Assembly (NCBI RefSeq): GCF_019898765.1
Contig: NZ_JAIOKB010000010.1
Coordinates: forward strand, 62,001 to 126,000
Source of the DNA: Sphingomonas yunnanensis
GTDB taxonomy: Bacteria > Pseudomonadota > Alphaproteobacteria > Sphingomonadales > Sphingomonadaceae
Direction: 5' to 3'
Length of the DNA stretch: 64,000 bases
Positions 1 through 7,648 of the stretch are shown one piece after another. Both the position numbers and the translations under genes were made by a program. Within the stretch, counting starts at the first letter, position 1. Every line of letters begins with the position of its first letter. Under the pieces are notes generated by a model. The model was given only the letters and a program-made list of their open reading frames with translations, made no database searches and was not told the origin of the DNA.

Positions 1-511
1 CGGCGAGCCGCTTGCGCTCGGCCAGGTCGGTCTCGCCGCGCGCCACCAGCGCGTAGTCGGCGGGGTCGGTGACGATCGCGACATAGAGGTGGTTCTTCGC
101 CGCGGAGCGCACCATCGACGGGCCGCCGATGTCGATATTCTCGACCACCTCGTCGCGTGCCGCGCCCTTGGCGACGGTCTGCTCGAACGGGTAGAGGTTG
201 ACGACGACGAGATCGATCGCGCCGATGTCATGCTCGCGCATCGCCCCTGCGTGCGCCGCGTCGTCGCGCACCGCGAGCAGGCCGCCGTGGACCTTGGGAT
301 GGAGCGTCTTGACGCGGCCGTCCATCATCTCGGGGAAGCCGGTCAGGTCGCTGATGTCGCGTACCTCGAGCCCGGCGTCGCGCAGCGCCTTGGCGGTCCC
401 GCCGGTCGAGACCAGCTCCACCCCCTTGTCGGCGAGTGCGATGGCGAGGTCGACGATGCCGCTCTTGTCCGAGACGGACAGGAGCGCGCGGCGGATCGGG
501 ATGATGCTCAT
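1..511 (-). CDS. purH: Bifunctional IMP cyclohydrolase / AICAR formyltransferase, N-terminal part
   Basis: The gene runs off the left edge, so only the first 170 codons are present (full proteins are about 530 residues). The visible part reads MSIIPIRRALLSVSDKSG and then STGGT, GFPEMMDGRVKTLHPKVHGG and NLYPFEQTVAKG. These are hallmarks of the MGS-like IMP cyclohydrolase domain, which closes the purine ring of FAICAR to give IMP. The formyltransferase domain would lie outside the window. PurH is cytosolic and carries out the last two steps of de novo purine synthesis. ATG at 511 was chosen because the conserved N-terminus starts there. The 168 bp upstream, toward the ABC ATPase gene, hold a palindrome pair. 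Confidence 0.96.
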   Translation of the reverse strand, partial: MSIIPIRRALLSVSDKSGIVDLAIALADKGVELVSTGGTAKALRDAGLEVRDISDLTGFPEMMDGRVKTLHPKVHGGLLAVRDDAAHAGAMREHDIGAIDLVVVNLYPFEQTVAKGAARDEVVENIDIGGPSMVRSAAKNHLYVAIVTDPADYALVARGETDLAERKRLA

Positions 512-593
512 GCGCGCGCGCTTACGCGGGCGCGCGCGGTGGCTCAAGCGTCCGTTCGGGGGCCGGGGCTGTGTGGTCGCCGAACGCCTTCCC

Positions 594-671
594 GTGCTCC
601 CGCGCACGCGGGAGCCCAGAGCAACAAGGGGCAACGCGAGTGGTACTGGGCTCCTGCGTTCGCAGGAGCAC
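594..671. repeat. Inverted pair of palindromic repeats (GCTCCTGCG subfamily)
   Basis: Two near-perfect hairpins face each other. GCTCCCGCG-CA-CGCGGGAGC lies at 596-615 and GCTCCTGCG-TT-CGCAGGAGC at 650-669, each flanked by GTG/CAC. The outer parts are reverse complements, so the unit is a REP-type inverted pair. It lies between purH and the ABC ATPase gene. No T-tract follows either stem, so it is not a standard terminator. Confidence 0.75.
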
Positions 672-678
672 GCCCCGC

Positions 679-1620
679 TCAGCGCCCGCTCGCCGCGCGC
701 GTCAGGTTGAGGAACACGTCCTCCAGGTCGGGCTCCTTGGTCGAGACGTCGACGATGCCATAGCCACCGGCCTGGACCGCGCCCAGCACCTCGCCCGCGT
801 TGACCCGGTCCTTGGCGTAGGTGATCTCGAGCGTGCGCGTGCCCTTGAGCGCGATCTTCCCGAAACAGGCGTTCTCGGGCACCACCGCGACGTCGCGGTC
901 GACCGTGACCGCGACCACCTTCTCCTGCGCTTTCCCGACCAGCTCGGCGGTGGGCTCGTTGGCGATCACGCGGCCGCCGCTGATGATCGCGATGCGATCG
1001 CACAGCTCCTCGGCCTCCTCGAGATAGTGCGTCGTCAGCACCACCGTCACGCCCGCCTCGTTGAGGCCGCGCACATAGGTCCATAGCTGCTGGCGCAGCT
1101 CGATGTCCACGCCCGCGGTCGGCTCGTCGAGCACCAGCACCGGCGGGGCGTGGACCATCGCCTTGGCCACCATCAGCCGCCGCTTCATGCCGCCCGACAG
1201 CGTGCGGGCATAGGCATCGGCCTTGTCCTCGAGGTGGACCGCGCGCAGCAGCTCCATCGAGCGCCGCTCCTTCTTGGGTACGCCGTACAACCCGGCCTGG
1301 ATCTCGAGCGTCTCGACGGGGGTGAAGAAGGGGTCGAACAGGATCTCCTGGTTGACGATCCCGATCGAGGCCTTGGCGTTGCGCGGGTGCGCGTCGATGT
1401 CGAAGCCCCAGATCTCGGCGCTGCCGCTGGTCTTGTTGACCAGTCCGGCGAGGATGTTGATCAGCGTCGACTTGCCCGCGCCGTTGGGGCCGAGCAGGCC
1501 GAAGATCGAGCCGCGCGGCACCTCGAAGCTGACCCCGTCGAGCGCGCGCTTGCCCGGCGCGCCGCCGACGCCCGCATAGGTCTTGCACAGGTCCCGGATG
1601 GCGATGGCGGCGTCGGTCAT
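679..1620 (-). CDS. ABC transporter ATP-binding protein (ABC-2 type)
   Basis: This is a 313-residue ATPase subunit. It has a Walker A (GPNGAGKST), the signature LSGGMKRR, a Walker B with VLVLDEPTAGVD, and the H-loop in TTHYLEEAEELCDR. The C-terminal extension of about 80 residues is typical of ATPases in the drug, antibiotic or polysaccharide ABC-2 export class (NodI/CcmA-like). The open frame extends 12 codons further up, but MTDAAIAIRDLCKTYAG at 1620 is the family-like start. No permease gene is adjacent on either side in this window, so the partner must be encoded elsewhere or just outside. Substrate unknown. Confidence 0.9.
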   Translation of the reverse strand: MTDAAIAIRDLCKTYAGVGGAPGKRALDGVSFEVPRGSIFGLLGPNGAGKSTLINILAGLVNKTSGSAEIWGFDIDAHPRNAKASIGIVNQEILFDPFFTPVETLEIQAGLYGVPKKERRSMELLRAVHLEDKADAYARTLSGGMKRRLMVAKAMVHAPPVLVLDEPTAGVDIELRQQLWTYVRGLNEAGVTVVLTTHYLEEAEELCDRIAIISGGRVIANEPTAELVGKAQEKVVAVTVDRDVAVVPENACFGKIALKGTRTLEITYAKDRVNAGEVLGAVQAGGYGIVDVSTKEPDLEDVFLNLTRAASGR

Positions 1621-1719
1621 GCGCGCGGAGGTAGGCGCGCGCGCGGGGCTTGCCAATCCTGCATGGCGCGGACGCGGCGGGATTGTCTCGGGCGGCGGCG
1701 CTTGCTAATCGCCTCGGCC

Positions 1720-1956
1720 ATGCTGCCGCCGCCCGAACTCGTCCGCGTCTCGCAACCCCGCGTCGCCTGCGACGGCGCGAGCGACATCCCCGGCGGCGCC
1801 GCGCTGGGCCATCCGCGCGTGTGGCTCCAGGTCGACGAGCACGGTTATGTCGACTGCGGCTATTGCGACCGACGCTTCGTGCTGATCGGCGGCCCGGCCG
1901 ACGGCGCCGACCATAGCCAGCTGCCCGACATCTCGGAAGGTGCGAGCCCGCAGTAA
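1720..1956 (+). CDS. Small zinc-finger (zf-CHCC, NDUFS6-like) protein
   Basis: The 78-residue protein has the zf-CHCC pattern: VACDG, then GHPRVWLQVDEHG, then VDCGYCDRRFVL. The four expected metal ligands are one Cys, one His and a CxxC pair. In mitochondria and alphaproteobacteria this fold occurs in the complex I accessory subunit NDUFS6, and small free-standing homologues are common in this class. ATG at 1720 gives a compact protein; the longer in-frame opening upstream is antisense to the ABC gene. A complex I role is inferred only from the family. Another accessory-subunit homologue (NDUFS4-like) lies at 46260-46541. Confidence 0.82.
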   Translation: MLPPPELVRVSQPRVACDGASDIPGGAALGHPRVWLQVDEHGYVDCGYCDRRFVLIGGPADGADHSQLPDISEGASPQ

Positions 1957-1997
1957 GGCGCGCGCGATACGGAAGAGTTTCGATCAGAGCGCTCGCT

Positions 1998-2138
1998 CGA
2001 TCCTCCTCTGTAAGGGGAGGTGGCACGCCGACGGCGTGACGGAGGGGTGTCGCGCGTGCTGAATCGAGCGCCCTTTGCCGGCGGCGATACCCCTCCGTCA
2101 GCGCCACGCGCTGCCACCTCCCCTGCAGGGGAGGATCG
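1998..2138. repeat. Long inverted repeat, GATCCTCCCC...GACGGAGGGG family
   Basis: The left arm (1998-2052) and the reverse complement of the right arm (2086-2138) agree over about 50 bases. Both read GATCCTCC, an inner stem of GGGGAGGTGGCA, an inner GCGTG-type stem, and GACGGAGGGG. Further pairs of the same family lie at 14863-15047 and 59215-59357. It fills the gap before tldD. Confidence 0.75.
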
Positions 2139-2220
2139 ATCTAGCCCGAACGTCACCTCCAAGCAGCAACCCCTTGCCTGACGAGTGGCGCGCGGCCACC
2201 CGCGACCCTATCTTGATGCG

Positions 2221-3636
2221 ATGACCGACCCGCGCTCCTTTCTCTACCGCGACTCGCTCGACCCCGACGCGGCACTGCGGCTCACCGCCGCCGCGCTCGA
2301 CCGCGCCGACGACGGCGAGCTCTATCTCCAGTACCGCCGCGCCGAGGCGTTCGGCTTCGACGACGGCCGGCTCAAGACCGCGAGCTACGACACGCACGCG
2401 GGCTTCGGGCTGCGCGCGGTCTCGGGCGAGATGACCGCCTTCGCGCATGCCAACGAGCTCAGCGCCGCCGCGATCGAGCGCGCCGCCGCGACGATGCGGC
2501 TGATCGACCCCTCGGCGCAGCCGCGCGCCGCGGCGCCCGCGCGCACCAACCAGCGCCGCTACACCGACGCCGACCCGCTCGACCTCGTGCCCTTCGCCGA
2601 CAAGGTCGCGCTCTGCCAGGCGATCGACGCCGCCGCGCGCGCGCGCGACCCGCGCGTGGCGCAGGTCTCGGTCGGGCTGTCCGGGACGTGGAGCGTGGTC
2701 GAGATCGTTCGCCCCGACGGCTTCGTCGCCACCGACGTGCGCCCGCTGGTGCGGCTCAACGTGTCGATCGTCGCCGAGCAGAACGGCCGCCGCGAGACCG
2801 GCAGCTTCGGGCTGGGCGGTCGCTACCTCTACGACTCGTTGTTCGAGCCCGCGACCTGGCATCGTGCGATCGAGGAGGCGCTCGCGCAGGCTTTGGTCAA
2901 CCTCGAGTCGGTCGCCGCGCCCGCGGGCGAGATGACCGTGCTGCTCGGCGCGGGCTGGCCCGGCATCCTGCTCCACGAGGCGATCGGCCACGGGCTGGAG
3001 GGCGACTTCAATCGCAAGGGCACCAGCGCCTTCTCGGGGCGGATCGGCGAGCGGGTCGCCGCGCCGGGCGTGACGATCGTCGACGACGGCGCCATCCAGG
3101 ATCGCCGCGGCAGCCTCACCATCGACGACGAGGGCACGCCCACGCGCGAGACGCTGCTGATCGAGGACGGCATCCTGCGCGGCTATATGCAGGACCGGCT
3201 CAACGCGCGGCTGATGGGGGTGGCGCCTACGGGCAACGGCCGGCGCGAGAGCTTCGCGCACGCGCCGATGCCGCGCATGACCAACACCTTCATGAAGGCG
3301 GGGCAGGACGATCCCGCCGAGCTGCTGTCGCGGGTGAAGCGCGGCATCTTCGCCAAGTCGTTCGGCGGCGGGCAGGTCGACATCGTCTCGGGCAAGTTCG
3401 TCTTCTCCTGTACCGAGGCCTATCTGGTCGAGGACGGGCGGATCGGCGCGCCGATCAAGGGCGCGACGCTGATCGGCGACGGGCCGAGCGTGCTGACCAA
3501 GGTCCAGGGCATCGGCACCGACTTCGCGCTCGACGAGGGCGTCGGCATGTGCGGCAAGGGCGGGCAGAGCGTCCCCGCGGGCGTCGGCCAGCCCTCGCTG
3601 CTGATCGGCGGGCTGACGGTGGGCGGGACGGCGTGA
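2221..3636 (+). CDS. tldD: Metalloprotease TldD
   Basis: The protein has 471 residues, the usual TldD length. It carries the TldD-type zinc motif HEAIGH at residues 252-257, followed by GLEGDFNRKG, and the conserved C-terminal CGKGGQSVPAGVGQPSL. TldD with TldE forms a cytosolic heterodimeric protease that trims unfolded peptides, for example microcin precursors and CcdA in E. coli. The frame opens at a GTG at 2185, but ATG 2221 gives the family-like N-terminus MTDPRSFLYRD. The next genes, on the other strand, encode CcdB and CcdA. TldD is known to act on the E. coli F-plasmid CcdA antitoxin, so the proximity is suggestive but may be chance. No tldE is in the window. Confidence 0.95.
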   Translation: MTDPRSFLYRDSLDPDAALRLTAAALDRADDGELYLQYRRAEAFGFDDGRLKTASYDTHAGFGLRAVSGEMTAFAHANELSAAAIERAAATMRLIDPSAQPRAAAPARTNQRRYTDADPLDLVPFADKVALCQAIDAAARARDPRVAQVSVGLSGTWSVVEIVRPDGFVATDVRPLVRLNVSIVAEQNGRRETGSFGLGGRYLYDSLFEPATWHRAIEEALAQALVNLESVAAPAGEMTVLLGAGWPGILLHEAIGHGLEGDFNRKGTSAFSGRIGERVAAPGVTIVDDGAIQDRRGSLTIDDEGTPTRETLLIEDGILRGYMQDRLNARLMGVAPTGNGRRESFAHAPMPRMTNTFMKAGQDDPAELLSRVKRGIFAKSFGGGQVDIVSGKFVFSCTEAYLVEDGRIGAPIKGATLIGDGPSVLTKVQGIGTDFALDEGVGMCGKGGQSVPAGVGQPSLLIGGLTVGGTA

Positions 3637-3652
3637 GCGGTCGCGCGCGGCG

Positions 3653-3961
3653 CTAGAAGCCGGAGATCAGCATGTCGAGCGCGGCGCTGATCTCATAATC
3701 GTGCGCCGCCAACGACGTGCGGCGTGACCGCAGCTCCATGGTGGGTATGGCGGCGGCAAGATGTGTGAGCATCGTGTACGAGTGGCCGTCGATCTGGAAG
3801 CGCGGGTTGAGCCGGCGATCCGGGCGCCCGCGTGCCGTCTCGTCACCCGGGTCGTCGCTGAGCGGCACGACGAAGCGGCTGTTGAGCCCGCTCAGCACGT
3901 TGGTCTGGCAATCGAGGACGAGCCCGCCATGCGTCGTCACGTAGACGTCGAACTTGGCCAT
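3653..3961 (-). CDS. ccdB: CcdB-type toxin (gyrase poison)
   Basis: At 102 residues it matches CcdB length. It starts MAKFDVYVTTHGGLVLDCQT, contains SRFVVPLSDDP and RFQIDGHSYTMLTHLAAAIP, and ends AALDMLISGF. In CcdB the C-terminal residues contact DNA gyrase subunit A. The start ATG at 3961 shares its A with the TGA stop of ccdA (TGATG), implying translational coupling in the usual antitoxin-first order. Known family action: trapping the gyrase-DNA complex unless neutralised by CcdA. Activity here is not shown. Confidence 0.88.
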   Translation of the reverse strand: MAKFDVYVTTHGGLVLDCQTNVLSGLNSRFVVPLSDDPGDETARGRPDRRLNPRFQIDGHSYTMLTHLAAAIPTMELRSRRTSLAAHDYEISAALDMLISGF

Positions 3962-4206
3962 CAGAACAGGCGATAGCGTTCCAGCGGCAGGCCGTTCTCC
4001 TCGACCCACTTGTTGTTCGCCTCCATCCACTCGCGATTGTCCTCGCGCCACTGACGGTTGCGCTCCGCCTGTGCAGCCTCTCTGATCGCCGCCTCGGCCA
4101 CCTGCGACAGGTTGATCCCCGCCTCGCGCGCGGCGGCGACGACGCCGGTGTCGATCGTCATGTTGACCGATCGGCGCTTGCCCGAGGCGATGCGATCATG
4201 CTTCAT
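3961..4206 (-). CDS. ccdA: CcdA-type antitoxin
   Basis: The 81-residue protein has an N-terminal basic ribbon-helix-helix region (KRRSVNMTIDTGVVAAARE) for DNA binding and dimerisation. A charged, Trp- and Asn-rich C-terminal tail (RQWREDNREWMEANNKWVEENGL) follows, typical of CcdA, where it wraps around CcdB. ATG at 4206 leaves 52 bp to the divergent gene at 4259. CcdA with CcdB normally represses its own promoter. Confidence 0.88.
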   Translation of the reverse strand: MKHDRIASGKRRSVNMTIDTGVVAAAREAGINLSQVAEAAIREAAQAERNRQWREDNREWMEANNKWVEENGLPLERYRLF

Positions 4207-4214
4207 GCGCGTAG

Positions 4215-4241
4215 ATTATGCGCATGCCGCAGGCGCGTCAA
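4215..4241 (-). promoter_or_regulatory. Candidate ccdAB promoter
   Basis: On the minus strand TTGACG (4241-4236) is followed after 15 bp by CATAAT (4220-4215), ending 8 bp before the ccdA ATG. ATGCGCAT, a short palindrome, overlaps the -10 element. The spacing is short and the leader nearly absent, so the call is tentative. An autoregulatory operator would be expected here. Confidence 0.35.
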
Positions 4242-4258
4242 ACCGGAGCCAGACTGCC

Positions 4259-4810
4259 ATGGCCGAGTTCTTCCCCACCCTCACCGACGCGCATCGCGCC
4301 TTCGTCGCGCGCCAGCCGGTGTTCTTCGTCGCGACGGCCGCGGAGGGTGCGCGGATCAATCTCAGCCCCAAGGGCATGGATACGTTCCGCGTGCTGAACG
4401 ACACGACGGTCGCCTATCTCGACGTCGCCGGCTCGGGCAACGAGACCAACGCGCACCTGCTCGCCGATGGGCGCATCACGATCATGTTCTGCGCCTTCGA
4501 CAATCCCGCTCTGATCTTCCGCATCTATGGCCGCGGGCGCGCGGTGCTGCCGCAGGACGCCGAGTGGGGCGACCTTGCCCCCCATTTCACGCTGCTGCCC
4601 GGCACCCGGCAGATCTTCGTCGTCGCGGTGGAGCAGGTGCAGACGTCGTGCGGCTGGGGCGTGCCGCACATGGCGTTCGAGCAGGAGCGCGCGACGCTTA
4701 ACAAATATCACGCCGCCAACCCCGACTCGGCGCGCTTCGCCAAATATGCGGTGCGGACCGCGAGCATCGACGGGCTGCCGGTGCGCAATCCCACCGTGGT
4801 GCCCGCCTGA
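4259..4810 (+). CDS. Pyridoxamine 5'-phosphate oxidase-like (split-barrel flavin) protein
   Basis: The 183-residue protein begins MAEFFPTLTDAHRAFVARQP and contains FFVATAAEGARINLSPKG and GNETNAHLLADGRITIMFCAF. That is the pattern of the PNPOx-like split-barrel family, which binds FMN or related cofactors. The later segment VQTSCGWGVPHMAFEQERATLNKY is typical of the subgroup annotated as pyridoxamine oxidase family proteins. True PdxH activity is not implied. It is divergent from ccdAB, and its TGA overlaps the ATG of the next gene (TGATG). Confidence 0.8.
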   Translation: MAEFFPTLTDAHRAFVARQPVFFVATAAEGARINLSPKGMDTFRVLNDTTVAYLDVAGSGNETNAHLLADGRITIMFCAFDNPALIFRIYGRGRAVLPQDAEWGDLAPHFTLLPGTRQIFVVAVEQVQTSCGWGVPHMAFEQERATLNKYHAANPDSARFAKYAVRTASIDGLPVRNPTVVPA

Positions 4811-5010
4811 TGGCGCTGGTGGAGCTCGGCCGTTACGACCGCAACCTCGCCAACATCCTGGTCAGCCGGCTCAGGTACGAGGGGATCGACGCGCTCGCGT
4901 TCGACGGCGGCGCCTCGATCGCCGACGGTAGCTGGCTGCTGATCCCGGTGCGCGTCATGGTCGATGAGGGTGATCTCGATGCCGCGCGCGCCGTAGCGGA
5001 GGGTGCCTGA
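4810..5010 (+). CDS. DUF2007 domain protein (putative signal-transducing protein)
   Basis: The 66-residue protein MALVELGRYDRNLANILVSR...VRVMVDEGDLDAARAVAEG has the DUF2007 pattern. In that small fold a helix LAxxxxxRLxxEGI is followed by a strand and a C-terminal AxxIL-type helix. Its start overlaps the stop of the preceding gene by one base, so the two are probably co-translated. Function unknown. Related domains occur fused to or beside regulatory proteins. Confidence 0.75.
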   Translation: MALVELGRYDRNLANILVSRLRYEGIDALAFDGGASIADGSWLLIPVRVMVDEGDLDAARAVAEGA

Positions 5011-5130
5011 TTTTCGGGCAGTCTCGCGGCGCTGCACAAAAGTTTAACAGTGGTTAACGGGAAATGGGAAGTGAGCGGCCGAGCCAACCTCATGTCCTGC
5101 TCTCCCGAACTCTCTGCGCCTCGCACAGAT

Positions 5131-5227
5131 CGTCATCCCGGCTAAAGCGGGGATCCAGAGGCGCTAACGCCGGAAAATCCAGCCGCTACATTGGCGTATA
5201 TGGATCCCCCGCGTCGCGGGGATGACG
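5131..5227. repeat. Family-A palindrome pair
   Basis: CGTCATCCCGGC-TAAA-GCGGGGATCCA at the left is mirrored by TGGATCCCCCGCG-TCGCGGGGATGAC at the right, about 97 bp end to end. The pair lies in the 348-bp gap 5011-5358, upstream of the glnK promoter. Confidence 0.8.
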
Positions 5228-5307
5228 AAGGGTGGCGAAAGGGCGCGACAGCCTGAACGGGCTTCGTCATCGACCGATTTCCTCCCGAAGCACCCGCTTC
5301 GATCAAC

Positions 5308-5322
5308 TGGCACGCACCTTGC
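5308..5322 (+). promoter_or_regulatory. Sigma-54 (RpoN) promoter of glnK-amtB
   Basis: TGGCAC-N5-TTGC matches the -24/-12 consensus exactly and lies 36 bp before the glnK ATG. glnK-amtB is a classical NtrC/RpoN target. No clear pair of NtrC sites was seen upstream, where a palindrome pair fills much of the gap. Confidence 0.8.
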
Positions 5323-5358
5323 GAAGCGTCTTCCCGGGTAGACGCAAAAGGGGGCGCG

Positions 5359-5697
5359 ATGAAGCTGGTCATAGCGATCATCAAGCCGTTCAAGCTCGAC
5401 GAGGTGAGGGAAGCGCTCACCGGCGTCGGCGTGGCGGGGATGACGGTGTCCGAGGTGAAGGGGTTCGGTCGGCAGAAGGGCCAGACCGAGATCTACCGCG
5501 GCGCCGAGTACAGCACCAACATGGTGCCCAAGATCAAGATCGAGATCGTCTGCGGCAGCGACATCGCCGACCGCGTGGTCGAGGCGATCCAGGCCGCGGC
5601 CAACACCGGGGCGATCGGCGACGGCAAGATCTTCGTGCTCGACGTCGGCCAGGCGGTGCGGATCCGCACCGGCGAGACCGACGACAGCGCGCTGTGA
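5359..5697 (+). CDS. glnK: Nitrogen regulatory protein PII
   Basis: The 112-residue protein is full length. MKLVIAIIKPFKLDEVREAL, the T-loop RGAEYSTNM with the uridylylatable Tyr51, and the C-terminal GKIFVLDVGQAVRIRTGE are all present. PII proteins sense 2-oxoglutarate, ATP and ADP and relay nitrogen status to AmtB, GlnD targets and NtrB. A GGGGGCG segment precedes the ATG. It is followed after 11 bp by amtB, and GlnK normally blocks the AmtB pore at high nitrogen. The symbol glnK rather than glnB is based on the amtB linkage. Confidence 0.95.
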   Translation: MKLVIAIIKPFKLDEVREALTGVGVAGMTVSEVKGFGRQKGQTEIYRGAEYSTNMVPKIKIEIVCGSDIADRVVEAIQAAANTGAIGDGKIFVLDVGQAVRIRTGETDDSAL

Positions 5698-5708
5698 GGG
5701 GGGACGGG

Positions 5709-7130
5709 ATGAGACTTTCACGCAAGATCGCCGCCGCGGGGGCGGTGGCGACGATCGCGGCGCTGGCCGCCGTGCCCGCGCTGGCGCAGGCCGCCGGGCC
5801 GGTGCGCGCGCCCAACGCCGAGCAGATGGCGACGATGGTCAACAAGGGTGACACCACCTGGATGATGATCTCGGCCGTCCTGGTGCTGATGATGTCGGTG
5901 CCCGGCCTCGCGCTGTTCTACGGCGGGCTGGTGCGCACCAAGAACATGCTCAGCGTGCTGATGCAGGTGCTGATGATCGTCTGCGTCGCCAGCCTGGTCT
6001 GGGTCAGTTGGGGCTACAGCCTCGCCTTCACCGGCGGCAACGCCTTCGTCGGCGGGCTCTCCAAGGCGTTCCTCGCGGGCGTCGGCCCCGGCTCCGCCGC
6101 GGCGACCTTCAGCAACAACGTCTATATCCCCGAATATGCCTTCATCTGCTTCCAGATGACCTTCGCCTGCATCACGCCGGCGCTGATCGTCGGCGCCTTC
6201 GCCGAGCGGGTGAAGTTCACCCCGCTGCTGATCTTCGTCGTGCTGTGGCTGACGATCGTCTATTTCCCGATGGCGCACATGGTGTGGTACTGGGCCGGCC
6301 CGGACTTCCTCGCCGACGCGCCGACCGACGCGGGCCTGCTCTACGGCTGGGGCGCGCTCGACTTCGCGGGCGGCACGGTGGTCCACATCAACGCGGGCAT
6401 CGCCGGGCTGGTCGGCTGCCTCATCATCGGCAAGCGTCACGGCTACAAGAGCGAGCCGATGCCGCCGCACTCGCTGACGATGACGATGATCGGCGCCTCC
6501 CTGCTGTGGGTCGGCTGGTTCGGCTTCAACGCGGGTTCGAACCTCGAGGCCAACGGCGCCGCCGCGCTCGCCTTCATCAACACCTTTGTCGCCACCGCGG
6601 GGGCCGCGGTCGCCTGGGCGGTGATCGAGCAGGTGGTGCACAAGAAGCCTTCGCTGCTCGGCGGCGTGTCGGGTGCGGTCGCGGGGCTGGTCGCGATCAC
6701 CCCGGCGGCGGGCTTCGCCGCGCCGATGACCTCGATCCTCCTCGGCATGGTGGCGAGCGTGGTGTGCTTCTTCTTCGTCACCACCGTGAAGAACAAGCTC
6801 GGCTATGACGACACGCTCGACGTGTTCGGCATCCACTGCGTCGGCGGGATCATCGGCGCGATCGGGACCGGCATCGTCGCGGCGCCGTCGCTCGGCGGGC
6901 AGGGCTGGATCGACTATACCCAGTTTCCCTCGGTCGCGGGCAGCTATGATATCGCCGGGCAGGTCTGGACCCAGATCAAGGCGGTGGTGCTGACGCTGGT
7001 GCTGTCGGGCGGCGTCTCGGCGGTGCTGTTCCTCGGGCTCAAGGCCACGATGGGGCTGCGTCCGTCGCTCGAGGTCGAGAGCGAAGGCCTCGACATCAAC
7101 GAGCACGGCGAGCGCGCCTACAATTACTGA
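5709..7130 (+). CDS. amtB: Ammonium transporter
   Basis: The 473-residue inner-membrane channel has a cleavable signal peptide (MRLSRKIAAAGAVATIAALA...ALAQA) and eleven expected membrane helices. Recognisable segments are PGLALFYGGLVRTKNMLS, TFACITPALIVGAFAERVKF, MAHMVWYW, DFAGGTVVHINAGIAGLVG and GIHCVGGIIGAIGTG. The paired pore histidines are in VVHINAG and FGIHCVGG. It conducts NH3/NH4+ and is gated by the GlnK encoded immediately upstream. The two genes are expected to be co-transcribed from the RpoN promoter. ATG at 5709 follows a GAGGGGGGAC Shine-Dalgarno-like stretch. Confidence 0.96.
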   Translation: MRLSRKIAAAGAVATIAALAAVPALAQAAGPVRAPNAEQMATMVNKGDTTWMMISAVLVLMMSVPGLALFYGGLVRTKNMLSVLMQVLMIVCVASLVWVSWGYSLAFTGGNAFVGGLSKAFLAGVGPGSAAATFSNNVYIPEYAFICFQMTFACITPALIVGAFAERVKFTPLLIFVVLWLTIVYFPMAHMVWYWAGPDFLADAPTDAGLLYGWGALDFAGGTVVHINAGIAGLVGCLIIGKRHGYKSEPMPPHSLTMTMIGASLLWVGWFGFNAGSNLEANGAAALAFINTFVATAGAAVAWAVIEQVVHKKPSLLGGVSGAVAGLVAITPAAGFAAPMTSILLGMVASVVCFFFVTTVKNKLGYDDTLDVFGIHCVGGIIGAIGTGIVAAPSLGGQGWIDYTQFPSVAGSYDIAGQVWTQIKAVVLTLVLSGGVSAVLFLGLKATMGLRPSLEVESEGLDINEHGERAYNY

Positions 7131-7194
7131 CGAGATCGCGGGCGGCGCCTCAGGCCGCCGCCCGCCCACGATGTTCCTCCTGCGGACGCTCCTC

Positions 7195-7227
7195 GGCCCG
7201 GTATGGCGACATACCGGGCCTTTTTTT
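7195..7227 (+). terminator. Intrinsic terminator after amtB
   Basis: A perfect 10-bp stem GGCCCGGTAT/ATACCGGGCC with loop GGCGAC is followed by seven T residues. It lies 65 bp after the amtB stop and is the clearest Rho-independent terminator in the window. Another GC-rich stem, GGGCGGC/GCCGCCC, precedes it at about 7140-7175. Confidence 0.9.
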
Positions 7228-7399
7228 GCGTTCTGAGCAGGCCTGTTCCTGCCGTCGTAGAAGCATGATGAGCATCGCTATGCTGCACCCATGCTGCGCC
7301 GCAGGATGGTCAAGGCCGCGGTGAATCGCTATCTACGGAGGCGAGAGCCGGGCGACCCCGGGAATCGTGGCCCCGGCTCCGCAGAGGAGAGGATGTGCC

Positions 7400-7534
7400 A
7401 TGACGACGATCAAACATGTCGGCGAGCAGGGCGCGGTGGTCGTCGGGGCGGCGGCCGCCTTCACCGCCGCCGTCTATCTCGCGCAATTCGCCGCCGACGC
7501 GGTAGTGTTCCTGGGCGAGTGGGTGTTGCGCTGA
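7400..7534 (+). CDS. Small hypothetical membrane-type protein
   Basis: The 44-codon frame MTTIKHVGEQGAVVVGAAAA... has one long hydrophobic, Ala-rich stretch and ends GEWVLR. A good Shine-Dalgarno (GAGGAGAGG) lies about 8 bases before the ATG. The hydrophobic stretch would form a single membrane segment. No family is recognised. The strong ribosome site is the main argument that it is real. A different frame (7291-7578) overlaps it but encodes Arg-rich nonsense. Confidence 0.4.
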   Translation: MTTIKHVGEQGAVVVGAAAAFTAAVYLAQFAADAVVFLGEWVLR

Positions 7535-7648
7535 GGGTCGAAACGGTTGGTCGTCGCGAGGCGTCGAGGCTTCGTTGACGGCGTCGCGGACGGCTGTGGT
7601 GCTGCCCCACCTCCCCTCCGACCTTCATCGCCCGCACCTTCCACTTTC

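Noticed and set aside
5044..5057. TTAA-N6-TTAA resembling a CtrA site
   Set aside because: The spacing is 6 rather than the 7 expected for CtrA, and the site lies far from any cell-cycle gene. It is AT-rich chance within an intergenic gap.
5718..7169. Long open frame (483 codons) antisense to amtB
   Set aside because: It mirrors a GC-rich coding gene, has Arg/His/Asp-rich low-complexity translation and no family motif. The same applies to the antisense frames over polA (11935-13749), dnaK (46725-48686), TpsB (32139-34073) and clpB (the 5' part of 59645-63253).
7291..7578. 95-codon frame overlapping the small ORF at 7400
   Set aside because: Its translation is Arg/Gly-rich with no motif and no good ribosome site, while the 7400 frame has both a ribosome site and a membrane segment.
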